Positions 11,301 to 20,864 of a DNA stretch of 64,000 nt are shown here, piece by piece. Origin of the DNA: Terana coerulea (Eukaryota > Basidiomycota > Agaricomycetes > Polyporales > Phanerochaetaceae); NCBI GenBank assembly GCA_024811115.1, contig JAKOGH010000783.1, positions 124,001 to 188,000 on the forward strand, written 5' to 3'. The notes beneath the pieces were generated by a model. The model searched no databases, was not told the DNA's origin, and saw only the letters and a program-made list of their open reading frames with translations. Each line of letters begins with the position of its first letter. The stretch's first letter is position 1. The translations under genes and the position numbers were made by a program.

Positions 11301-13920
11301 TTGCGCACCAAGCTGCAAGCATTACAGCGCGGCATGCCGCATTCCTCAAGAAGAGAGTGGTACCGCGCAGCTTGACGCGGGGACATAGATACAAGACCGA
11401 TGAGATAGACACATACAATGTACATTAATGCCTTGAATGATAATAAACGAGGTATATGACATACCAGCTAGCAGGGAAGACATTTGAAAGGCTTTGGTGT
11501 TATTGCCTTGCCGCCTCGCGTGCAAAGGTCCCGAGTCAGCCCGAGCGGAGAGAAACAACTCTGCTGTTGTACCATTCAGCATCAGTACTCGAAACGAGTG
11601 CAATAGAACAACATACTGATGTATTTGAGGCCCACTTTGTATCGTAACGTACTTATCCGCGGCGCGCGACAATCATTCATCCGTGCGTGACCTGTAATAA
11701 CTTGAAGACCTGCGTGAACATCTCTTACCGCAGTTCATCTCGAGAGTGTATCCATCACGGCTGTTAATGATGCAACTATGCATTCACGGGGTCAGTACAG
11801 CGCTCTCGCGTCGTACATACTCAATCTATATAGACAGGACGTGACCATGTATACGGATAAGTAACTTGAAGTGTAGTACTGATAAACATCTGCTCGGTAC
11901 ATTGCGAGGAGTGGTGGTCGAAGATCGTTAGCATGCTGCTCACACAATCTCGTAACCATGAGTCTGGCTTAACTTACCTACAGATAAGAACCAGAAGTGT
12001 GGAGATATGTCTGAGGGGAGCGTCGTCCAATACTACGTGACCGTCTCGGCTTCACGTACATTGCGAGGAGTGGAGGTCAGGCGCGGTCGGCCAATCACAA
12101 CGACGGCGTAAACCCTAGTGACTTGTTGGTAAGGGCGTACAATGTGGCTCAGTGAGCGTAGCTTACTTACCGATGGCCTGCGCTGATCCCATAATAGTTG
12201 ACGGCGAGCACCTACAACGACGGAGTGGACTCACGTACAAAGGCTGTAAGGTTAAGGTTAGCTGCAGCTCGGGACGTAGAAGGTGGTATGACGGGGCGCA
12301 CCATGGTCTGGCTTCGGCTGACTGCCAGTGGGAGCGAATCGGCCGTCAGGTGGTCTTCAGCGGCACGAGCATGCCCCCTGTGCCCTGAGCATTGTCCCGG
12401 GCCGAGGTTTCGAGGTACTGATCACATGGCTTGAAATAACATATTCGTGAGCGACATGATGCATTACAGAGACTACGAGACACACCGTTTGATGGATAAG
12501 TACGTCGAATGGGCTGCGAGCTCTCACGCCTACGCCGCCCAACGACGGCCCGTGAGCAGAATCCGGCGGTGTCGTACATGTATGGGGACATGGAATGACC
12601 GTCGCTATAAGGAGATAGATTCTCTATATGTACAGAGTCAGTTTGAGCCCCTTGACACGGTCTAAGGTAACATTACCGGGATGTTGCGCATGGGGAGCTG
12701 CATGAGAGGTATGTCGATGGACGAAGCCTGCTTCTTGCCAATGGTCAAGGCGGCAGGCTCAGCTCGGGCCGATGTTCGAAAGGTGCACAAAATGCTCTAG
12801 AACGCCTCATTGCATGGCTGTGATCATTGCATCAGTAAATGTAGTAAGCTCATGCGAACGGCCGCGTACTTATAGTGACCAACAGCTGCTTATACTAGTA
12901 ACAGTGCCGTAGAGCACCCCAGCACGGTGGCATTGAACAAAACCCTATAGATGACTGGTCAAAACATATTCATAGCGAGGGCTTGACGTTCCTTACCTAT
13001 AGCCGTAGTCACACGTTTGTAACCTCTCTGATTTAATATCAGTGCCTTGAAGCGAAGTCACGTTAGCATTGCTTCATGATCAATGATACAGAATACATAC
13101 CAGCATACTATGCAGCTTGCCATCCCATGCAACGAGCGAATGGGAAATGGCGTGTGTAGCTTGCCGGAAATATGTTTGCGGCCTTGGCAGCTTCAGGGTC
13201 CCAGGTCATAACGCGCCGTGCTGCCTCGAGTGGTAGACACCAACGGTGCACCGCTGGGCATATTGACAGTGCGGTAAGTACGGTGATAACCGTTATAAGC
13301 ACTCACTCATCTGTGCATATGAAGTCAGTAATTATGGTGGCGCGGCAGAAGCGACTGCGCACTTGTTGGACATCACAGCCGCCAGTGATTGGTCATTTTG
13401 CCACAATATGCCAGTGGCCGCAGTAAAGCCGTACAAGCCCTACTGACATTCATTCAATGTATTGTTGAGAGGCTCACAGTTACTTACCCAAACTGACTAG
13501 CTATTGACCATAGCCGCGTTCACTATTGAGCTAGGTCTCGTAAGCCCGCGTTACACAGTCAATAGTATCGGGTACGTACAAACTTTGTTCAAAGCAACAT
13601 TCGCCCGGCGCGACGAGTGAGTGGGAAATGGCATGCAGACTATGAGCAGACGGCTTGTACTAAATGTGACATGAGTGTGTGGTACAGTGAGACTAGCGGA
13701 ATGACTTACGTGGTATGCTAACAAACTAAGCCACTAAACCTGTGCAATTCAATCAGTAAATAAAGGGATGTGAGAAGAAAACTGGTACTCACCTCGGCCG
13801 TACAGTACGGCGGCGACGAGACGTAGTGTGTACACAACATTGTACGTATAAACAAACAATAGAACAACTATAAATGAATGCTTGAAGTTAGCAAAAGAGC
13901 GAATACAAATGGGTAAGCTA
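11301..13920. other. 2.6-kb stretch without credible coding potential
   Basis: Base composition drops to near 50% GC and only short reading frames (below about 110 codons) occur on any strand. Short imperfect direct repeats occur: TTGCGAGGAGTGG at about 11903 and again at about 12061, and GAGYGARTGGGAAATGGCRTG at about 13133 and 13615. No transposase, reverse transcriptase or terminal repeat is recognised. It looks like long-neutral intergenic DNA or a decayed element. Confidence 0.55.
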
Positions 13921-14950
13921 GCACTTGCCTACTATCAGAATTGGCTCTGCTCTTGCCGGTCCTCCTGACGCTAAGGGAGCGATGCAAAAAGCGAGCGAGC
14001 TGCGAGAGCAACATCCTAGATGTTGACGAGAGAAGAGTGCGCATTTAGTGCGACACGTGAAATGGCCAGCTACTGAGCGAGCAGAGAAGAGGGATGACGG
14101 AGATGGAAGAAAGGGAGGAAAGGATGAGGGGAAGAGGATGCAGTCTCTAGCTGTTCTCCTCCTGTCCTTTATACCTTTCACCTTGGCATTTTCGGCCTCT
14201 CCAGCCCTCCCGCCCGGTCGCACCCTTGACCCTGTTTCACACGTCGCACCCGCACGCCTGGAACGCTCCAACTGCTGAGTGAGACGGTAGCAAAGAAACG
14301 GCTGAAATCGAGTCCGGCTCTCTCTTCGTGCCGTTCCAGTACAGCGGTTTGATCGTGCATCTTGTTGAGCGCGCGTATCATCACGGCATGCCGTGAGCTT
14401 GCGCTTGCGTTGCGAGGTCCATCCGTCAGGAAGATTCGCTTCAGCCAGCCGGCCAGAGCGTGCAGGAAGGCTTCTAGCACCATTCCACGGCCTGTCAGTA
14501 TCCAGGTACATCCGGAATCCAAACAGCATGCGCACCTCGGCTAAGCCAGACCCTCGATCCACCTCAGCTCGCCTGGCTTGGGTTGGACGTCGCTCCCATT
14601 CTGTGGGCTTCAGCAAGCCTGCGGCGCAAGCCGAGCGCAAATCCGACGTCTGAGGAAAAAGCCAAGCACTGAAAACAAGTGCAAGACAGCACTCACCTGC
14701 CAATCTCACAAAATTAATGCCAACAGCATGCGAGGTTGGAGTGTTAAGCAGGTCGTGTCGTAGACGAAGACAAGTCGAGCGTGAACGGCGCAGAGCGCTG
14801 TGAGGGCGCTGAGCGTGCTTCTTCTTTGTGGCGTTGATGGCTTACCATCTTTGGCCGCTTTCTGGTATAATTCCGGCTTTCGTCCCAAGCCCTGACTTGC
14901 TTTGACTGAAATCCATGCCCAGCTTCCGCGCCTTCGTCCACACTGATGTC
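13921..14950. other. Non-coding segment with a homopurine tract
   Basis: Contains an almost pure A/G stretch at about 14079-14144 on the plus strand. The open frames here, including a 263-codon one on the minus strand, lack recognisable protein character and sit in biased sequence. Nothing else is supported. Confidence 0.5.
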
Positions 14951-16780
14951 GGTAACTGTGGTTATTGTTGTAAAATCCGGAGCTTCTAGGCTAACACACA
15001 TTCCTTGCCCACTCAGCTAACTCAGAGTGAGGGATTTGCTTTCGAGTTTCAATACATTTTACGGACAGCTGATCTAGGCTATGAAGCATTTGTTTCATTT
15101 GTCTATATGCTTGTAAGCCAGATAAAATAATGATGCATGAGAGAAGACAAAGCTCAAGCCCAGGATATCTGGGGCTCTCGCTGGCATAATTTCTGTCATG
15201 TTCACCCCAAACACGTAATATCATGCCGCTTGCATGACATTCACACATTTGGGCTGCCAGGACCAGAACACACACATCAGAAAGCCACTGGACCCTTGTT
15301 ATGCGACCGGCGCTGTCAAAGCACCGTGCCGCTGCTAGGTGTTGCATCATGTTTGGTGTGCCGCAGCCGAGGCACCTGCCCGGCAGGCGTGATGTCCCTT
15401 TGACGGAACAACATTGCGTGGGACTTGCACACCATCCAGGGGTCATCCGGCAGCTTCTCTGTTTGTCCGTGAGACATACCATTTGCCACTCCAAGAGTAC
15501 ACCTGCTTTGGGACCTTGGGAAGAGATTTGAGTGAATAATCTTGGGCAGTACCAGCACAGACTGGCAGAACATTACAGCCCTGCCAAGCTATGCTGGTAT
15601 GGCCAAAGGTGCATAATTGCACAGGAGAATATTTGCAGAGGGTTTGAAACTGATGATCAAAATTTAGTTGTGCACGTCTCGAGGTGCCAGCTCGAGATGT
15701 CGCATACTCACCCTTGTGTCAGCATGCCTTTGTGTGTTTCCCGTCTTTCTGATGCCGCTCCAAAGCCGTGCCCACCGCCACCTGGTATCCATGGCCGTGC
15801 ATTCAGATCTTGGTCGGCACCACGCCTTGTAAATCTTTGTTGCAATAATCTGCCCTGCCCCACTCCCTTCCTGCCTCTACATTCTCAGCCGCCAATTCTC
15901 TGCACATCCCAAGCACCGCCGATTGTGCACTATCCTGTCTCACAACCCCCATGTCCAACAGGTCGCGTTCCGGCAACCGGGGCCCCGTCGGGCAGATCTT
16001 CAAGCCTGCGCAGACATTGCGTTCGGAGAGAGAATAGCAGGAGGGCGGCGAGCGTCGAGAACGCACGGTGCGTGCTGTGCAGCCAACGGCGCGTCGACTG
16101 GGTATGTGTCCTTCGAGTGCTCGCACGCGCACGGCCGCAATGTCCCTGCTGCGCTGTCTCATTGTCGTCGTTCGGCGCTGACGGCGCCATTCTACAGGTG
16201 TGTCCATGCACTCGGACGAGGTCAGAGTCCCAGCCGCGGGGCGCAGGTTAAACGGACGCGTCGCCGTCAGTCACGAAGGCGAAGACGGCAGACCTATGGA
16301 CAAGCGTGAGTACCAATAGATTGGATGCAAAAGCGGCGAAACTTACCTGGACGTCCGCGCAGGTACTCATCTGCCCGAGACGGTTGCCCGGGGCCTTTGA
16401 CCACACGTGAGGACAATGCGCGCGGCGCACAATATGTCGTCTAGCAAGTGACCGTGTTGAGACGCCAGGCACCGCCGATCCCCATGGGAGTGTGATGTTG
16501 GGGGCCTAGGACGAAGGGCCCGTCGCCTACAACCAGTGTGCACGCGAGTACAGACGAGCGCATTCCCTGCTCTGCCATCCTTCGACGCCCGACCAGCGGG
16601 CCATCTCGCTGTCGAAGCGCATTCGGGGCCCTACCGCTGGTTCGCAAAGGATCCCCGTGTGCCGCGCGGTGTGCCAGCATGCAGCGCGCCTGACCTGCGG
16701 CCGTCGTGCCATCGTCGGCGAAGAGGCCGTGCCGCGTACTCTCGACGCCGAAAGCCCGTCGTGCTGGGGCATCTGGACCT
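14951..16780. other. Non-coding segment, AT- and TpG/CpA-richer first half
   Basis: From about 14950 to 15720 the sequence has relatively few CpG and many TG/CA dinucleotides compared with its surroundings, the pattern left by deamination of methylated repeats. No element ends or coding remnants can be identified. From about 15760 GC content rises again and leads into the tandem repeats. Confidence 0.4.
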
Positions 16781-16882
16781 TCAGCCTCTTCCAGGCCCAG
16801 GCAAGGCTTCGCGACGCCAGGGGACGACGATGGAGGCGGCAGGGGCGAGCGCGACGACGTCGGTGAGCCCCAAACGCGTACT

Positions 16883-17340
16883 GCTGAGGCCCTTCCGGCT
16901 GACTTTGGATAGACGCCCGTATTCCCGTTTCCAAGCGAGAACGACGCCCGCGCGCCGGGATTTTGACAATGCGCTGAGGGATGCCGCTGTGCGTGCCTTC
17001 CTGCGGCTCGACGCGAACACTGGCAGCCACGCCGACGAGGGCCTCTCGTCCTGAGCAGGGCCCGCGAGGGCCCTGCGAGGTCTCTTGCCGCCGCGCTGGC
17101 GTATGCGAGAGACGGTGGGGGCGACGTGCGGCGACACAGGCACGCTCGACGTTCGTGCTCCAGAGGCCTTTCGGGCTGACATGCGATAGACGCCCGTGTT
17201 TTCACATTCAGGCGAAACGACGCCTCCCGCACCGAGATTTTGACAACGGGCTACTGGACGCCGCCGCGTACGACGCCCCGCGGTTCGACGACGACGCTTG
17301 AAGCCTCCCCACGAGGTTCCCTCGTCCCCGAGCAGGGCCC
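16883..17340. repeat. Degenerate ~278-bp tandem repeat, about 1.6 copies
   Basis: The block beginning CTGAGGCCCTTCCGGCTGAC at 16883 recurs as CAGAGGCCTTTCGGGCTGAC at 17161, followed in both by ATAGACGCCCGT and later ATTTTGACAA. The block ends with GCAGGGCCC, a GYGA spacer, then GGGCCCTGC (near 17055 and 17333), a 9-bp perfect inverted repeat. The copies have diverged by substitution and small indels. Confidence 0.75.
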
Positions 17341-17394
17341 GTGAGGGCCCTGCGAGGTCTCGTCGTTGTCTTGGCCTCTGTTCAGTGGATCGCG

Positions 17395-18020
17395 TACCCA
17401 TTTCGCCGTTCTACGACAGAACGGCGTCCCGTGACCGGGGTCATCATGGTGCCCCGTCGCCGACATTGTTGGGTGGGAGGGCCCTGTGAGGTCTCGTCGT
17501 CGTTTTGGCCTCTGTTCGGTGGATCGCGTCCCCATTTCGCCGTTGTACGACAGAACGGCGTCCCGCGACCGGGGCTCTCACGCTGGCGCGTCACCGACGT
17601 GGCTGGGTGGCCTCGCGAGCGATGTGCGTGTGGACGCCGCGTGTGTGGCCGGTGAAGGCGATGTACGCGCGGCTGGACGAGCTACTGCGACCGTCACGTC
17701 GACGGCCGACTTTGCCGTTCTGCCACAGATCGGCGTCCCGCGACCAAGGCTCGCTCTCCGGCGTGGCCTCGATGTTGCATCATGAAGCCCCGGCGGTGGT
17801 GTTGGATACCATTGCGACGGACGCGTGCGGACAGGACCGCGCCGCGGCGAGGTTCGTCGTTCCGCAACAGAACGCCGTCCGGTGACCGACGTCGTGGGGG
17901 CTTCGTGGTCCAGGCCCAGTCGCTGGGCGCCGACGACGCCACGACGCGTCGACGCGCCGTGTGCGCGCGACGTGTCGGGGCAAATTTCGCGATTCCGCAA
18001 CGTATCGCCGTCCGCCGGCA
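17395..18020. repeat. Palindrome-bearing minisatellite, five degenerate units
   Basis: A core CGCCGTTCT-acgac-AGAACGGCG, a 9-bp perfect inverted repeat, lies at 17404-17426. It recurs at 17538-17560, 17714-17735, about 17855-17877 and about 17987-18010. Spacing is 134, 176, 141 and 132 bp. Each core is followed by GTCC and in most copies by CGYGACC. Flanks also repeat (TTGGCCTCTGTTC at about 17371 and 17507). Cores become less perfect rightward, suggesting an ageing array. It is transcriptionally uncharacterised from sequence. Confidence 0.8.
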
Positions 18021-18978
18021 AGGGTCTCGCCCATGCACGTCGTGCTATCCACGGTGCGCGCGCCGTGGCATGTCTACGATAGTCTGTACGTGGGAGAGGA
18101 GAGACATCTGTGGAGGCCGAGGGTGAGTTTTCACGATTTCCGTGCGAGAAGTGGGCGTACTGATCTGAAAATTGGTGTGTTGGGTAGGCCAGTGTGGGTG
18201 AACCCGGGCGTGCACTTTCGAGGGTAGCATGCGGATGGACGGGCTTGCAACGTCGAGAATTGGGTCAGTTTCTGCGATATCTGGACGAGTTCAGACTGTA
18301 CTGACCTCCAACCAGCGTTCCCGCGTAGCCCTCGTTAGCGCGAGTCAGGCACGCTGCGTTCTAATGCGAGCATATACGCCGAGGGTGAGATCGCGTTTCT
18401 ACCCTCTGTAGCACCCTCCCGCGGGCGCGCGTGTGTTGTGCGAGGTCAGACGGCCCAGGCGCATCTTGCTGGGTGGTTGCGGGGGCCGGTTTGCTAGAAG
18501 GACACGCGGATCTCGGTTTGGTGCGCAGAAACGCACGCCCAAGGGTGCGGCTTGGACTGGCGGGGCCAGACGGACGCGGCGCGTGAGGTGGAGACGTCAG
18601 CGCGCGAGTGATGTGCCTGTATGCGGGGAGAGTGTGAATTCGCGGACGAGAGCACGAGAAACGCACGCCCTCACCGAGATTCGTCGTGCTGCCTGGCCAG
18701 GCCAAAACGCGTCGTCGAGCGAGACTGCGCGCAGAGCGACTGAGCGAGCGACACCGAGCGAGTGCACGCGCCGCGATCGCAGCATACAGGAAAGGAAGCT
18801 TACCGATAACTATAGCCATTGTAGTGCCCTTTCTCGTGTTTTTAGATAGCACACTTTAGCCTTGCGAGGGCGAACCCTTGGTCCTGCGATTCGTAGCTAG
18901 CGCCCGTGTCCTGTCACCTGCAGTCGAAGAGCGTCGCCGTCGACGCGTCATGTCCGTCGTCCGAGTGCGAGCGAGGGC
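18021..18978. other. Non-coding GC-rich segment to left edge of S9 copy 2
   Basis: About 960 bp without a credible gene. A short direct repeat, GAAACGCACGCCC, occurs near 18528 and 18658. Overlapping Arg/Ser-rich frames are composition effects. Confidence 0.45.
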
Positions 18979-20635
18979 AGACTCCTCTTTCATGTACTCT
19001 GGGAGAGAGTAACCTAATCAGGGGCCACACAGACGCTTTGCTGCTTTACCAGAATAGAAGATGCTTCTCACGCACTCCCGACGCTGAGGCGCTTCCGAAA
19101 CTTCAGGCCTTTAGCCGACCTCTTCGTTAACCAAAACCAACAGGTGGTGGCAGCCATGCTGTCCGTACTGAGACAGGACGCAAGAAGCCTCACACACTCG
19201 TTACGGGCTGCTCACTGTCGCTTCGCTACCACCGGTTTCGTTCCTCCTGCGGCGGGAAGAACCTTCGAGCCCCTAACAGGTCTGGCAACAACCGGCGAGG
19301 GAACAGGAGGGACGGAGGAGATCCTCGGTTGCGACGGAGAGAACCCCCAAAACCCAAGCCAGAGTCGCCCAACACCTTCACCGGCCATGCAGAGTTCCAC
19401 GACAGCGTCGACGGCCTCGAGGCTGCCATTGCATACGCGCGTGCGGCGCTGAAGAAGCTGCAGCTCATGCCCCTGCCGCAATTCGCCCGCGAGGCCATCC
19501 CGCCGTCGCAGCCAGCGTGGATGAACAAGGCCGCGCTGGCCGAGTACTTGGGCATGAAGCTCAAGCCGTCGCGACACGCGCGCATCATCGCTCTGCTGCA
19601 GCAGCTGGACCAGTACCGGCGGATCGCCACCGTCGCGGGCTACGAAGAGCTCGCCGTCACGATCAACGGCGTCCTCGAGGTGTTCGAGCGCGAGGACAAG
19701 GAGCAGTTCCTCTCGCGCGGAAACAGGAAGCCGGTGCCGTTTGACGAGTACGGACGGACGTACACGGTCGGTCGGCGAAAGGAGAGCGCGGCTCGCGTCT
19801 GGGTCATCCCGAGCCACGTCGCTTCGCAAACTGCCCCGGACGCTTTGGCAGAGACCGCGTCCACTGAAGACCAGGCTCCCCGACGTATTGAGCGGGCTGC
19901 CCGCCTCTATGCCCAAAACACCCCAGCTCTCACAACGGGCCGCTCCAAAAGTCCCTACCACAAACATTATCGTCAACAACGCGCCTCTCGTGGAGTACTT
20001 GTGCGTATGCCTCTGCTGATGCCGGATACTTGTTGAAGGTTGACGTTCCCTTCCAGTGCGAGCCCGCAAGACCAGAGAGCGCATTATCCGACCGTTAAAG
20101 CTCGCGGGACTGCTCGGCGCCTTCAACGTGTTCGCTATCACGCGTGGAGGCGGAACGTCCGGCCAGGCAGGCGCAATCTCTCTTGCCCTGGCCAAGGGCA
20201 TCGTCGCACACGTGCCAGACGCGACGCCAATACTGCGCAAGGGTGCGTTCGCCGTGTCGCTTGCATTGCCCAGAGTGATCGCCTAACGCTATATTGCCAG
20301 CCAAACTGTTACTCCGTGACCCGAGGATGGTGGAGCGTAAGAAGCCTGGTCTGCGCAAGGCCCGTGCCGCCGTACGTTCTTTCCGTGCTCTGGCCTATTT
20401 CCACTCGACTGACCGCCCTGTGCACAGTACACCTGGGTCAAGCGTTGATCCTCTTTGCATCAGTATCTTATACACTGCTCTCTATCCTAATGCAACTGCC
20501 GTGCTGGAATGTCGCACTCTTGCGTTGAGACTCGGTCGAGCTGTAAGTGTGTCGGCAAACGTGTGCTTTAAATATGTAGTGGCCTATCCGTCTACGCTGG
20601 CCCATCCACAACACGACCGTCGGCTCAGACATTAG
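18979..20635 (+). repeat. Segmental duplication, copy 2
   Basis: Direct copy of 8467-10132. Relative to copy 1 it lacks two short pieces upstream of the gene (about 8 and 5 bp, within 18990-19015) and carries scattered substitutions. At the right edge it has a short insertion (ACGCTGGCCC, near 20595), and similarity ends just before 20636. The sharp right boundary lies only about 230 bp before the BRE1 stop. Confidence 0.95.
19156..20448 (+). pseudogene. MRPS9: Second copy of mitochondrial ribosomal protein S9, frameshifted
   Basis: It keeps the same four-exon layout, the same splice sites and the terminal YTWVKR as copy 1. It differs by three one-base indels. At 19270-19273 the C run is four long instead of five, so the frame is lost after TFEP. 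At 19878-19881 there are four Cs instead of three. At about 20071 an extra C gives AGACCAGAG instead of AGACAGAG. As written the product stops after about 99 residues. Most substitutions elsewhere are mild, and the core [13 protein letters not shown] and [11 protein letters not shown] regions are unchanged, so loss of function would be recent. Because other genes in this window show similar one-base slips, sequencing error remains a real alternative to pseudogene status. Confidence 0.8.
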
Positions 20636-20864
20636 ACTTCATGGGGGTCCGCGTTCGTCTATTTGTAAGGCACGGAAAGCTGGCATTGTACTCATCGCCC
20701 GCGCGTCACAACGCGCAAATACTATGAGCGGGAGAAAGACGCCGCGGTTGGATGGCATTCTAAAGCGGACCCAGTACGAGTATAAACGAGTGAGAGCGGT
20801 AAATATACTAAAAGCAACGAGATGTATGAAGACGGTAAGAAGACACAATATACAAACTGGCTCG
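20449..20864. other. Intergenic, S9 copy 2 to BRE1 3' end
   Basis: About 416 bp. The first ~190 bp are duplicated 3' flank of S9 and the rest is the 3' flank of BRE1. No separate feature is seen. Confidence 0.5.

Noticed and set aside
13918..14709. 263-codon minus-strand frame
   Set aside because: Biased composition and low-complexity translation of the homopurine tract; no family, no splice support.
15532..16251. 239-codon plus-strand frame
   Set aside because: Spans a composition change with no consistent protein character; likely chance.
17395..18020. CRISPR array
   Set aside because: Spacing is irregular, repeats are degenerate and palindromic, and the genome is eukaryotic.
19212..20240. 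342-codon open frame antisense to S9 copy 2
   Set aside because: It is the complement of conserved S9 codons; its length follows from GC-rich codon bias. The matching frames antisense to copy 1 are likewise shadows.
8467..20635. LTR retrotransposon with 1.66-kb terminal repeats
   Set aside because: The direct repeats are an intron-bearing S9 gene, there are no TG...CA ends or primer-binding site, and no gag/pol remnants lie between.
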